Assembly: GCF_003762835.1 (NCBI RefSeq)
Contig: NZ_RJWA01000003.1
Coordinates: 248,001-312,000, forward strand
Reading direction: 5' to 3'
DNA: 64,000 bases
Source of the DNA: Micromonospora sp. HM5-17
Lineage (GTDB): Bacteria; Actinomycetota; Actinomycetes; Mycobacteriales; Micromonosporaceae
This document shows, one piece after another, positions 17,298-29,108 of the stretch; positions within the stretch are counted from its first letter, which is position 1, and each line of letters opens with the position of its first letter. The notes under the pieces are model-generated. The model had not been told where the DNA came from, made no database searches, and worked only from the letters and a program-made list of their open reading frames with translations. A program made the translations under genes and the position numbers.

Positions 17298-18482
17298 GAG
17301 GCGTTCGACGCCGGGGCCGGGGAGGGCGGTGAAGCACTCCGGAGTGGCGAAGCCGCGTTCGGCGTACGCGCGGGCGACCGCCGAGGCCACCGTGTCGGCG
17401 GCTGCCGCGTCGACCAGGGCGAGGACGCAGCCGCCGAAGCCGCCGCCGGTCATCCGCGCGCCGTACGCCCCGGCGGCCAGTGCCGCCTCGACCGCGGTGT
17501 CCACCTCCGGGACGGTGATCTCGAAGTCGTCCCGCATCGAGGCGTGCGAGGCGGTCAACAGCGGCCCGATCTCGGCGAGCCGGCCGGCCCGGAGCAGGTC
17601 GACGGTCTGGCACACCCGATGGTTCTCGGTGACCACGTGCCGCACCCGGCGGCGTACCACCGGATCGTCGAGCCGGGCCAGCGCCGCGTCGAGGTCGTCG
17701 ATGGTGACGTCGCGCAGCGCCGGTACGCCGAGAGCGGCGGCAGCGTACTCGCAGGCGGCGCGTCGGGCGGCGTACTCGCCGGTGACGTGCCGGTGCGGCG
17801 CCCGGCTGTCGATCACCAGGATGGCGAGGCCGGCGGCGTCGAGGTCGAACGGAACGTGCTCCACCGCCAGGGAGCGGCAGTCGAGGAAGAGCGCCTGCCC
17901 AGCCCGGCAGCGGATCACGGCGGACTGGTCCATGATGCCGGTCGGCGCGCCGACGTACCCGTTCTCGGCCTGCTGGGCGAGCCTCGGCCGCTGGGCGACC
18001 GGCACGTCGAGGTCGCCGAGGTCGAGCAGGGCGGCCTGCACCGCCGCCTCCAGCGCGGCCGACGAGGAGAGCCCGGCGCCCAGCGGTACGTCGGAGGCGA
18101 TGGCCAGCCGCGCGACGGGTACGTCGAGGTCGGCCTCGCGCAGCGCCCAGACCACCCCGGCGACGTACGCCGCCCAGCCGGTGACCCGTCCGGGCTCGGC
18201 GGCGTCGGCCCGGCCGAACGACACCCGCTCGCCGGCCTGCTCGGACCAGACCGTCCAGCGGCGTCCCGGGTCGGGCGCGGCGGCGACGACGGTGCGCCGC
18301 GGGAGCGCGAACGGCAGCACGAAGCCGTCGTTGTAGTCGGTGTGCTCGCCGATCAGGTTGACCCGGCCGGGCGCTGCCCACACCCCGGCCGGCTTCTCGC
18401 CGTACACCTCGACGAATCCGGCGGTGGCGCGGATCTCGACCGGCGTGCCGGGCTCCCCCGACGCCCCGTGCTGGTCTGTCAC
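17292..18482 (-). CDS. galK: Galactokinase
   Basis: Phosphorylates galactose to galactose-1-phosphate, the first step of the Leloir pathway. 396 residues, GHMP family. Signature GRVNLIGEHTDYNDGFVLPFAL, ATP loop PLGAGLSSSAALE, and TGGGFGGC near the C-terminus. GTG start with AAGG upstream. No galT or galE lies beside it, so it stands alone here. It converges on cysN and faces away from the CorC-like gene. Confidence 0.94.
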   Translation of the reverse strand: MTDQHGASGEPGTPVEIRATAGFVEVYGEKPAGVWAAPGRVNLIGEHTDYNDGFVLPFALPRRTVVAAAPDPGRRWTVWSEQAGERVSFGRADAAEPGRVTGWAAYVAGVVWALREADLDVPVARLAIASDVPLGAGLSSSAALEAAVQAALLDLGDLDVPVAQRPRLAQQAENGYVGAPTGIMDQSAVIRCRAGQALFLDCRSLAVEHVPFDLDAAGLAILVIDSRAPHRHVTGEYAARRAACEYAAAALGVPALRDVTIDDLDAALARLDDPVVRRRVRHVVTENHRVCQTVDLLRAGRLAEIGPLLTASHASMRDDFEITVPEVDTAVEAALAAGAYGARMTGGGFGGCVLALVDAAAADTVASAVARAYAERGFATPECFTALPGPGVERLG

Positions 18483-18619
18483 GGCTACCCTTCCCTGGTT
18501 GTCCGGCCCGTCCAGAACGGACCGTGATCAGTGCCCGAGCATTCCACCATGTTTCGCCAACTCTGAACAGAGCCGAACACGGATCTTCGTGGTTGCCCGC
18601 GTCGGACGTCCCCGGTGTT

Positions 18620-18625
18620 TACCAT
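18620..18625 (+). promoter_or_regulatory. Putative -10 box (TACCAT) for leaderless CorC-like gene
   Basis: TACCAT is followed by 7 bases and ATG 18633, with no purine-rich site between. Confidence 0.5.
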
Positions 18626-18632
18626 CTCTGCC

Positions 18633-19664
18633 ATGCGGGCCTCCGGCAGTACCGGGCCCCGGCGACGACCGCCGGGGCGTACTCGACGGCAACCCGGCCC
18701 GCTGGCGCGCGGCCTGGCCCGGATCGTGGTGCGGGCCGCGGACGCGTGCACCCGGCTGGTGACCGCGCTGCTCGGCGCGAGCCCCACCGCCGGCCGGGAG
18801 CGGATCAGCGAGCGGGAACTCCGCGACCTGGTCGCCGCCAACACCCTGCTGGACCCGGTCGAACGGCGGATCATCGACGAGGTGCTGGTCTCCGGGGCCC
18901 GGATGGTCCGCGAGGTGATGGTGCCCCGGACCGAGGTGGTGTTCCTCGCCGCCCGGCTGACCCTGACGGAGGCGGCCGAGTTCGTCCGGGCCGAGACCCA
19001 CAGCCGGTATCCGGTGGTCGACGGCACGCACGACGACGTCATCGGCTTCGTGCACCTGCGGGACGTGCTGCTCCATCCCGAGGACGATCCCCGGAACACC
19101 GTCGGCGAGCTGACCCGGGACATCAAGAAGGTGCCCGGTACCAAGCGGGTCCTCGCGACCCTGATGGAGATGCGTCGGGAGGGCCACCACCTCGCGGTCG
19201 TGGTCGACGAGTACGGCGGCACCGCCGGGATCGTCACCCTGGAGGACCTGATCGAGGAGCTGGTCGGCGAGATCCACGACGAGTACGACGTCGTCGCCGA
19301 CCCGCCGTCCGGCCGGCCCACCGAGGTGGACGGTCGGCTCAACCTGGCCGACTTCGCCGAGCGGATCGGGTTCGCGCTGCCGACCGGTCCGTACGAGACG
19401 GTCGGCGGGTTCGTGATGGCCGCCCTCGGCCGGCTGCCCCGTACCGGCGACGAGGTGGCGGTGCCCGGCACGCACCCCCGCGCCCTTCCCGGGCCGTCCC
19501 GCGTCGCCGAGCTGGACGGCGGGTCGCCCGAGGGCGGCTGGCTGCTGCGGGTGCTGGCCGTGGAGGGACGTCGGGTGGCCCGGGTCGGCATCGTCCCGGT
19601 CCCGGGCCCGGAACACCCCGTCAGCGTGCCGGCGGCCCGGACCGACGAGGACGTCGACGCCTGA
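18633..19664 (+). CDS. CBS-pair/CorC_HlyC protein lacking the DUF21 membrane domain
   Basis: 343 residues. After a basic N-terminal stub (1-50) come EELRDLV-type linker residues (ERELRDLVAANTLLD), a CBS pair (about 90-215, with VPRTEVVFL, SRYPVVDG and VVVDEYGGTAGIVTLEDLIEELVGEI) and the C-terminal transporter-associated CorC_HlyC domain to about 325. Family members normally have a 150-200 residue DUF21 membrane domain in front. Here that is replaced by a short stub, and the -10 box plus ATG place the start after where DUF21 would be. A possible cytosolic regulator or a trimmed divalent-cation exporter. Confidence 0.8.
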   Translation: MRASGSTGPRRRPPGRTRRQPGPLARGLARIVVRAADACTRLVTALLGASPTAGRERISERELRDLVAANTLLDPVERRIIDEVLVSGARMVREVMVPRTEVVFLAARLTLTEAAEFVRAETHSRYPVVDGTHDDVIGFVHLRDVLLHPEDDPRNTVGELTRDIKKVPGTKRVLATLMEMRREGHHLAVVVDEYGGTAGIVTLEDLIEELVGEIHDEYDVVADPPSGRPTEVDGRLNLADFAERIGFALPTGPYETVGGFVMAALGRLPRTGDEVAVPGTHPRALPGPSRVAELDGGSPEGGWLLRVLAVEGRRVARVGIVPVPGPEHPVSVPAARTDEDVDA

Positions 19665-19724
19665 GGGACCGGCCCGTGGCCGCTCCCGCAGCCCGCGCCT
19701 GCTCGCTCACCCGGGCCGCCGTGA

Positions 19725-23072
<3,348 letters not shown>

Positions 23073-23189
23073 CCGTCTCGCCGCCCTCCGCCCCGGCGCG
23101 TCGCCGCCGAGGGAGCCGGTGCCGGGCGGGGCGACGGCGGACGTGGTCGTCGGCCGGGTGGTGCCGGTCGGCGGGGTGGGGAGCGGAGG

Positions 23190-23744
23190 ATGGTTGTCAC
23201 GGACGGATCGCAGGACCCCGACACCCCGATGACTCGGGTCGGGGTCGCGGTGGACATTCCCGAGCCGTGGCGCGGGTTCCTCACCCGGCGCCGCGCGGAG
23301 GCGGGCGACCCGCAGGCGGCGTACGTCCCGGCCCACCTGACGCTGCTCGGGCCGACCGACATCCCGGTGGCCAGCCTGCCGGCGGTCGAGCGCCACCTGG
23401 CCGCGGTGGCCGCCGCGCACCGGCCGTACCGGCTGCACCTGCGCGGGACCGGCACCTTCCGGCCGGTGACCGACGTGGTGTTCGTGGTGGTCGCGGCCGG
23501 GATCAGCGAGTGCGAGCTGCTGGCCGGCGCGATCGGGTCGGCGCCCGAGCTGCGCCGGGAGAACCGCTTCCCGTACCACCCCCACGTCACGGTCGCCCAG
23601 GACGTCGCCCCCGAGGCGCTGGACAAGGTGTACGAGGATCTGGCCGACTTCTCGGCGATCTTCACGGTCGAGAAGTTCACCCTCTTCTCGCACGGTGACG
23701 ACGCCCGCTGGCAGCCGCGCCGGGACTTCCGGCTCGGAGGCTGA
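23190..23744 (+). CDS. 2'-5' RNA ligase-like 2H phosphoesterase
   Basis: 184 residues of the 2H superfamily, soluble. Both HxT motifs are present: HLTLLGP (about residue 50) and HPHVTVAQ (about residue 130). These histidines act on 2',3'-cyclic or 2',5' phosphodiesters; the natural substrate of the bacterial enzymes is unclear. The start is not certain: ATG 23190 overlaps its own purine-rich stretch, and ATG 23229 would remove 13 residues that come before the fold. Confidence 0.82.
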   Translation: MVVTDGSQDPDTPMTRVGVAVDIPEPWRGFLTRRRAEAGDPQAAYVPAHLTLLGPTDIPVASLPAVERHLAAVAAAHRPYRLHLRGTGTFRPVTDVVFVVVAAGISECELLAGAIGSAPELRRENRFPYHPHVTVAQDVAPEALDKVYEDLADFSAIFTVEKFTLFSHGDDARWQPRRDFRLGG

Positions 23745-23857
23745 CCCGCCGGTACGACGCACCACCGGCGACGGCGACGACCCGGACGCGGCGGGTCTCC
23801 CCGCGCGGCGCGGCGCCCGGCACGACGCGGCGGCCCCCGGCTGACGGGCGGATGGGC

Positions 23858-23863
23858 AAGGAT
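23858..23863 (+). promoter_or_regulatory. Putative -10 box (AAGGAT) for leaderless yihY-like gene
   Basis: AAGGAT is followed by 6 bases and GTG 23870, matching the recurring [CA]AGGAT-N6-GTG pattern of this window. Confidence 0.4.
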
Positions 23864-23869
23864 GGCGGC

Positions 23870-24871
23870 GTGAAGGCGTTGGATCGGCTGCTCGCCCGCC
23901 TCAACCAGCGGCTGACCGAGCGGCGTCGGCGGTCGCCGTGGTTCGACGACCTGGCCCGGGCGGTGGGACGCTACACGGACGTGCTCGGCAGCCGCCTCGC
24001 GGCGGCGATCGCCTACTACGGCTTCTTCGCCGTCTTCGCGCTTGGCCTGGTCTCGTACACGGTGCTCGGCGCCCTGCTCGGGGACGATCCGGAGAGCGGC
24101 CAGGTGATCGTGCACTTCATCCAGCGGAACCTGCCGTTCGTCGACCCGGAGCAGATCCGGCAGGCCAGCAGACGGCCGGGAGCCATCGGGCTCGTCCTGC
24201 TGGTGATCACCGGGATCGGCTGGGTGGAGTCGATCCGTTCGTCGCAGCGGCTGATCCACGGGCTGGCCCAGCATCCCGGCTACTTCGTGATCCGCCAGCT
24301 CATCGACCTGGCGATCCTGCTCGGCATCTTCGTGCTGCTCGGGCTCTCGCTCGGCGCGGTGGACGCGCTGGAGTCGCTGTTGCGCTGGGCGCTGGGCGCC
24401 CGCTCCGTCGGCCTCTCGATCGCCAGTTGGCTGCTGGCGTTCCTGGTCAACGTGGTGCTGGCCTCGGCGCTGCTGCTCGCCGTACCGCGGCTGCACATGA
24501 GCTTTCGGCGGTGGTGGCCGCCGGTGGGGGTGGTCGCGCTCGGCATAACGCTGCTGAACTCGGTGGGGCGCTACTACGTGATGCGATGGGAGCGCAATCC
24601 GGCGTACACGGTGGTGGCCGGCGCCGTCGGGCTGCTCATCTACCTCTACCTCCTGAACCAGTTGCTACTCTTCGGGGCGGCGCTCGCGGCGACGAGCCGG
24701 CACGGCCGGGTCGTGGATCTGGCCCGCAGCGCCCCCGTCCCCGACCCGGCGGATCCGGAACGCCGTCCACCGTCCAGGTCACCCACGCTCCAGAGCGACG
24801 ACGGAGGAGGACCAACGGCGCGCGGCGACCGGCGTGGCTGTTCGGGGAAAAGCCGCGAACAGGACTTCTGA
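23870..24871 (+). CDS. YihY/BrkB family inner membrane protein
   Basis: 333 residues with about six membrane segments: after SRLAAAIAYYGFFAVFALGLVSY come IGLVLLVITGIGW, a pair in RQLIDLAILLGIFVLLGL and WLLAFLVNVVLASALLLAV, and VVAGAVGLLIYLYLLNQLLLFGAALAA at the end. The conserved AIAYYGFFA and LxxxYxxNQ features fit the YihY/YhjD family, once misannotated as ribonuclease BN. Function unknown, perhaps export. The C-terminal about 60 residues are a disordered polar tail. Confidence 0.85.
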   Translation: MKALDRLLARLNQRLTERRRRSPWFDDLARAVGRYTDVLGSRLAAAIAYYGFFAVFALGLVSYTVLGALLGDDPESGQVIVHFIQRNLPFVDPEQIRQASRRPGAIGLVLLVITGIGWVESIRSSQRLIHGLAQHPGYFVIRQLIDLAILLGIFVLLGLSLGAVDALESLLRWALGARSVGLSIASWLLAFLVNVVLASALLLAVPRLHMSFRRWWPPVGVVALGITLLNSVGRYYVMRWERNPAYTVVAGAVGLLIYLYLLNQLLLFGAALAATSRHGRVVDLARSAPVPDPADPERRPPSRSPTLQSDDGGGPTARGDRRGCSGKSREQDF

Positions 24872-24877
24872 CATGGT

Positions 24878-24883
24878 CATGAT
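24878..24883 (+). promoter_or_regulatory. Putative -10 box (CATGAT) for leaderless gene at 24890
   Basis: CATGAT, then 6 bases, then GTG 24890; it lies just past the stop of the YihY gene. Confidence 0.4.
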
Positions 24884-24889
24884 GAGCCC

Positions 24890-25327
24890 GTGGGCGCACT
24901 CGTGACGTTGGAACTGCCGGACGACTCCCCGACCCTCGCCCTGCCCTGGATCATCACCTTTGGTCCGCTGGACGACGAGGACGAGTGGGAGCCGGTGGTC
25001 TGCGGCCCATACGAGCGGCCGCACGCGCTCGCGCTGGCCGAGTCCGTGGTCGCCGACGAGGACCTGATGGCGGTGGTCGAGCCGCTACTGCCGAAGGTCT
25101 CTCCCGAGGAGATCCGGGCCGAGATCACCGCTGCGCAGCGCGCCGCCGAGGACGAGGCGGCGCAGCTCGACGACGCGAGCCTCTACGGCGACTTCGAGGA
25201 TCTCGTCCCGGAGACCGAGGTCGGCGAGAGCACCCGTCGCCCGGCGCAGCCGCAACAGCCCCCGTCCGAGGCCGAGGTGCGCGCCGGCTTCGCCCGGATC
25301 GCCGCACTACTCACCGGAGTTCGCTGA
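24890..25327 (+). CDS. Conserved acidic protein of unknown function
   Basis: 145 residues, strongly acidic and soluble. The first part (VTLELPDDSPTLALPWIITFGPLDDEDEWEPVVCGPYERPHALALAESV) looks folded. The middle is helical and rich in Ala/Glu (EEIRAEITAAQRAAEDEAAQLDDA), and a Pro/Gln linker leads to a last short helix. I recognise no family. The third-position GC pattern and the -10 box with GTG support it as a real gene. Confidence 0.65.
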   Translation: MGALVTLELPDDSPTLALPWIITFGPLDDEDEWEPVVCGPYERPHALALAESVVADEDLMAVVEPLLPKVSPEEIRAEITAAQRAAEDEAAQLDDASLYGDFEDLVPETEVGESTRRPAQPQQPPSEAEVRAGFARIAALLTGVR

Positions 25328-25460
25328 CCGGACTCGTCGCCGGCCGATGCTCCGGCGGCGCGCCCAACCCGTGGACATTCCTCGGTCCCGCGCCGTGGCC
25401 GGCGCGGTTGCCCGCCGTGCTCACCATGGACTCACACGCGAGTCCGGCCGGGGCGCGGGC

Positions 25461-25577
25461 ATGCAGATCATCGAGGTCACGGATCTCTGGGTGCGGTCAG
25501 CCGTGGTGCGCCACGGCCTGATGGACCTCGGCTGTCGCCCTCGCGCCTTTGAGTGGCTTGTCGTCGCGGACGTGTAG
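25461..25577 (+). CDS. Possible 38-residue peptide (weak)
   Basis: ATG 25461 opens 38 codons with a plausible composition (MQIIEVTDLWVRSAVVRHG at the start). No clear ribosome-binding site or -10 box is seen. It sits in a 290-base gap before the convergent hydrolase gene. It may be spurious. Confidence 0.2.
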   Translation: MQIIEVTDLWVRSAVVRHGLMDLGCRPRAFEWLVVADV

Positions 25578-25617
25578 CCGGTCGCGCGACGACGAGCCGT
25601 GGACCGGGCAGCGCCGG

Positions 25618-26301
25618 TCAGGCGGCGGCTGTCGCGGCGAGGAGCTGGGCGAGTTCGACCGGCCGGGTGTACATCGGCCAGTGCCCGGAGTTGATGTCGA
25701 CCAGGTCGAGGTGCTTGGCCTTGGCGAGTTCGGGCAGGTCGCCGGCGTTGATCCACTCCTGCGCCTGGGCCGGGGTGAACTCGGGACAGACGAGCGTGAC
25801 CGGTACGTCGTACCGTCGCTCGTCGCGCAGGCGTACGACTGCCTTGGACACCGCCTCCGGGACGGGGTGCGCGGCGGCGGCGATTGTCTGCCGGGTCTGC
25901 TCGTCGAGGTCGGCGGCGTCCGGCCCCTCGAACGGACCCCAGCCGGGAAAGGGCATGAGCCCGTTCTCCACCGGGAAGAAGTCGGCGTAGCGCTCGCCGT
26001 CGGCGGACGGAAAGCCGCCGATCATGACGGCCTTCGCGATCCGCTCCGGTCGTGCGTCGGCGGCCAGCCAGGCGAGGGTGCAGGCAGCGGAGTGCCCGAC
26101 CACCATGGGGCGCTCCGGTGCCGCGTCCACCGCGGCGACCACCGCGGCCACCTGGTCGTCGAGGCTGGCGGTCGTCGACCCGTCGCCCTGGCCGGGGAGG
26201 GTGATCGGGACCGGGCGGTGACCGAGTTGCTCGAGTGCGGGCACGACGTCGTTCCAGGCGGACCCGTCGAGCCAGAGGCCGCCGATGAGCAGAATGTCCA
26301 T
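25618..26301 (-). CDS. Alpha/beta hydrolase
   Basis: 227 residues. Oxyanion/nucleophile region VVGHSAACTLAW with Ser71 (GHSAA instead of the textbook GxSxG), and the catalytic histidine in NSGHWPMYTRP (about 207). The small-esterase layout, starting MDILLIGGLWLDGSAW, resembles plant-type esterases and RBBP9-like hydrolases. The start ATG 26301 has GGAAGAG 8 bases upstream. It is divergent from a WYL regulator with a 9-bp inverted repeat between them, so it is the likely target of that regulator. Confidence 0.85.
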   Translation of the reverse strand: MDILLIGGLWLDGSAWNDVVPALEQLGHRPVPITLPGQGDGSTTASLDDQVAAVVAAVDAAPERPMVVGHSAACTLAWLAADARPERIAKAVMIGGFPSADGERYADFFPVENGLMPFPGWGPFEGPDAADLDEQTRQTIAAAAHPVPEAVSKAVVRLRDERRYDVPVTLVCPEFTPAQAQEWINAGDLPELAKAKHLDLVDINSGHWPMYTRPVELAQLLAATAAA

Positions 26302-26358
26302 GTCCGTCACTCTTCCTTTGGGCGGTTGTGGCCGGTCTCGGCACACGCTAACGCCTAT

Positions 26359-26391
26359 TCCGGACGATCTACTGCCGGATTTTCGTCCGGA
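26359..26391. promoter_or_regulatory. Inverted repeat between hydrolase and WYL regulator genes
   Basis: TCCGGACGA (26359-26367) and TCGTCCGGA (26383-26391) are exact 9-bp arms with a 15-base spacer. The right arm ends 5 bases before the WYL -10 box, and the left arm lies where the -35 of a minus-strand promoter (TAGCGT near 26345) would be. A likely operator controlling both genes. Confidence 0.55.
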
Positions 26392-26396
26392 CCGAC

Positions 26397-26402
26397 TAGG
26401 GT
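26397..26402 (+). promoter_or_regulatory. Putative -10 box (TAGGGT) for leaderless WYL regulator gene
   Basis: TAGGGT, 6 bases, then GTG 26409; no ribosome-binding site. Confidence 0.55.
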
Positions 26403-26408
26403 TTCCGG

Positions 26409-27377
26409 GTGTCCACCGAGCCGAGCCCCACCGCCCGGGCGCTGCGTACCCTCGAGATCCTGCAGAACCGCCCCGGCACGACCGCCGAGGAACTCGCCGA
26501 GCGACTCGGCGTCACCGAGCGGGCCGCGCGGCGCTACGTCGGGATTCTCCGGGAGGCCGGCATCGCCGTCGAGTCAGCCCGGGGGCGCCACGGCGGCTAC
26601 CGACTCCGGCGCGGGACCCGGCTGCCGCCGGTCGTCTTCTCCCAGGACGAGGCGCTCGGCCTGGTCATGGCCGCCCTCGACGGACATCCGGGCGCCGGCG
26701 ACCCCGACAGTCCGGTCGGGGTCGCCCTGACCAAGGTCATCCAGGCCATGCCCGAGGGCGTCGGGCGGCAGGCCGCCGTACTGCGGGAGTACGCCTCGGC
26801 GGCACCCGACCCGTACTCGGCCCGGCCGGATCCCGCGACCACCGGTGCGCTGGTCGCCGCCGTCGCGGCCCGACGCCTGGTGCTGATCAGCTACCGCAGC
26901 GGCGCCGACAACGAGTGGGAGGCCGAGGTGGAGCCGTGGGCGGTGGTGACCCGGTACGGACGCTGGTACCTGCTGTGCCACTCCCGCCGCGCGGACGCGA
27001 TCCGTACGTACCGGATCGACCGGATCCGCGCCGTCCGGCAGACCCCGGAGGAGTTCACCCCGCCCGACGACCTCGACCCGGTCGGGGTGCTCGAGCAGCA
27101 CCTCGGCATCGGGTGGCCGTTCGCCACCCGGGTGGTCTTCGACGCGCCGGCGGCCGAGGTGGCCCGGTGGGTCCGGCCGCCGATGGGGCGGCTCGAGCCG
27201 TCGGGTGACGGGTGCGTGCTGGTCGGCAGCACCAACAATCCGACGATGTACGCCCAGGAGTGGTTGGCGCGCCTGCCGTTCGCTTTCCGGATCCAGGGCG
27301 GGCCGGAGCTGCGGACCGCGTTCGCGGCGCTGACCACGCGGTTCGCCGCCGCCCTGGGCGACCCAGGTCAGGACTGA
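26409..27377 (+). CDS. WYL-domain transcriptional regulator (DeoR-like HTH)
   Basis: 322 residues. The N-terminal winged helix (about 8-65: LRTLEILQNRPGTTAEELAERLGVTERAARRYV, then GGYRLRRG) is followed by the WYL domain (about 130-235), where RYGRWYLLCHSRRADAIRTYRIDRI carries the WYL-type core, and by a C-terminal WCX extension. WYL proteins sense small ligands or nucleic acids. The divergent hydrolase with a dyad in the gap suggests local and self regulation. Its 3' end overlaps the convergent alpha-glucosidase gene by 10 bases. Confidence 0.88.
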   Translation: MSTEPSPTARALRTLEILQNRPGTTAEELAERLGVTERAARRYVGILREAGIAVESARGRHGGYRLRRGTRLPPVVFSQDEALGLVMAALDGHPGAGDPDSPVGVALTKVIQAMPEGVGRQAAVLREYASAAPDPYSARPDPATTGALVAAVAARRLVLISYRSGADNEWEAEVEPWAVVTRYGRWYLLCHSRRADAIRTYRIDRIRAVRQTPEEFTPPDDLDPVGVLEQHLGIGWPFATRVVFDAPAAEVARWVRPPMGRLEPSGDGCVLVGSTNNPTMYAQEWLARLPFAFRIQGGPELRTAFAALTTRFAAALGDPGQD

Positions 27378-28993
27378 CGGAACCAGCCGGCGGCGTCGAC
27401 CGGCAGCAACGGACCGTCGCCGTCGCCGTCGACCAGGGCCGCGCTGGTGAGCACCGGTACGCCGTACCCGCTGGTCGGCACCGGAGCGCTGCCGAAGTTG
27501 ACCACGCAGACCAGGTCCGGTCCGCCAGCGCCGACCCGGCGGAAGGCGAGGACGTCCGACTCGCTCGCCAGCCACTCCACCCGGGCCACCGCCGGCAGCT
27601 CACGCCGTAGCCGCAACGCCGTCCGGTAGAGCTCCAGGGTCGACTCCGGACGTCCGGTCTGGGCGGCGACCGAGAGCGCCCGCCAGGTCGCCGGCGCCGG
27701 CAGCCAGGACGGCCCGCCGTCCCGTGGCCCGAAGCCGTACGGCGGCACGTCGCCGCCCCACGGCAGTGGCACCCGGCAGCCGTCCCGGCTCTGACCGGTA
27801 CGCGGGAAGGCCGGATCCTGCCGTAGGTCGTCTGGAATGTCGCGTACCTCCGGCAGCCCCAGCTCCTCGCCCTGATAGAGGTAGGCGGAGCCGGGCAGGG
27901 CGAGCATCAGCAGGGCGGCGGCGCGGGCCCGGCGCAGCCCGAGCGCGCCGTCGCCGTACCGGGTGACGTGCCGGGGCTTGTCGTGGTTGGAGAGCACCCA
28001 GGTGGTCGGCGCGCGGACGACCGCGGCCTCGGCGAGCGCGGTGTCGATCACCTTTCGGAACGAGTCGGCCGACCAGGTCGCGTCGAGGAAGTCGAAGTTG
28101 AACGCCTGGTGCAGCTCGTCCGGGCCGATGTAGCGGGCCAGCCGCTGCGGGGTCTCGGCCCACGCCTCGGCGACCGCCATCCGGCCGCCCGGGTAGCTGT
28201 CCAGGATCGGCCGCCAGGCGCGGTAGATGTCGTGCACCTCGTCCTGGTCGAAGTACGGGAGCCGCCCCCTGCCGAGCAGTTCGATCTGGGGTTGCCCGGT
28301 GGTGAGCAGGCCGAAGCCGACGTCCGGCAACCCCTCCGCCTTGATCATCCCGTGCGCCACGTCGATCCGGAATCCGTCGACCCCACGGTCGAGCCAGAAC
28401 CGCAGGATCTCCTCGAACTCGGCGCGGACCTCGGGGTGCCGCCAGTTCAGGTCGGGCTGGGCCGGGTCGAAGAGGTGCAGGTACCACTGGCCGTCCGGGA
28501 CCCGGGTCCAGGCCGGGCCGCCAAAGATCGACTCCCAGTCGTTGGGCGGCAGTTCACCGGCCGCACCCCGGCCGTCCCGGAACAGGTAGCGGTCCCGTTC
28601 CGGCGACCCCGGCGGGCTGGCCAGCGCCGCCTGGAACCAGGGATGCGCGGTCGAGGTGTGGTTCGGAACGAGGTCGATGATGATCCGCAGGCCCAGCGCG
28701 TGCGCGTCGGCGACCATCGCGTCGAAGTCGGCGAGGGTGCCGAAGAGCGGGTCGACGTCCCGGTAGTCGGCGACGTCGTACCCACCGTCGATCATGGGGG
28801 AGCGGTAGAACGGGGTGAGCCAGAGGGCGTCCACGCCGAGGTCCCGCAGGTACGGTAGGCGGCTCCGGAGCCCGACCAGGTCGCCGACCCCGTCCCCGTC
28901 GCCGTCGGCGAAGCTGCGGACGTAGACCTCGTAGACGACGGCGGACTGCCACCAGTCGTCGCTCGACCGGGGCGGCGTGGGGGAGGGGCTCAT
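27368..28993 (-). CDS. Alpha-glucosidase (GH13, oligo-1,6-glucosidase/AglA type)
   Basis: Cytoplasmic glycoside hydrolase that cleaves glucose from maltose and short dextrins delivered by the neighbouring transporter. 541 residues, no signal peptide. Catalytic triad visible: Asp211 in GFRIDVAHG (nucleophile), Glu276 in VAEAWAE (acid/base) and Asp338 in LSNHDKP. Other GH13 regions: DLVPNHTS and the N-terminal WWQSAVVYEVYVRSF. ATG 28993 has GGAAG 7 bases upstream. The gene follows malR on the minus strand, with a CTTGCGCAAG box before it. Confidence 0.92.
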   Translation of the reverse strand: MSPSPTPPRSSDDWWQSAVVYEVYVRSFADGDGDGVGDLVGLRSRLPYLRDLGVDALWLTPFYRSPMIDGGYDVADYRDVDPLFGTLADFDAMVADAHALGLRIIIDLVPNHTSTAHPWFQAALASPPGSPERDRYLFRDGRGAAGELPPNDWESIFGGPAWTRVPDGQWYLHLFDPAQPDLNWRHPEVRAEFEEILRFWLDRGVDGFRIDVAHGMIKAEGLPDVGFGLLTTGQPQIELLGRGRLPYFDQDEVHDIYRAWRPILDSYPGGRMAVAEAWAETPQRLARYIGPDELHQAFNFDFLDATWSADSFRKVIDTALAEAAVVRAPTTWVLSNHDKPRHVTRYGDGALGLRRARAAALLMLALPGSAYLYQGEELGLPEVRDIPDDLRQDPAFPRTGQSRDGCRVPLPWGGDVPPYGFGPRDGGPSWLPAPATWRALSVAAQTGRPESTLELYRTALRLRRELPAVARVEWLASESDVLAFRRVGAGGPDLVCVVNFGSAPVPTSGYGVPVLTSAALVDGDGDGPLLPVDAAGWFRQS

Positions 28994-29072
28994 CGGGGTG
29001 CTTCCGTTCCTCGTCTCGACCGGGGGCGTCGCCGTGCCGGCTCGGTGGCGGGCACTGCATGAGTCAGTCAAA

Positions 29073-29084
29073 TCTTGCGCAAGA
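29073..29084. promoter_or_regulatory. Palindromic MalR-like box before the alpha-glucosidase gene
   Basis: TCTTGCGCAAGA is an exact 12-bp palindrome built of the same CTTGC/GCAAG half sites found upstream of malR and malE. It lies in the malR-to-glucosidase gap, 80 bases before the glucosidase ATG. Confidence 0.6.
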
Positions 29085-29108
29085 ATCGTCGCGGGCCGTC
29101 GGGGCGGG

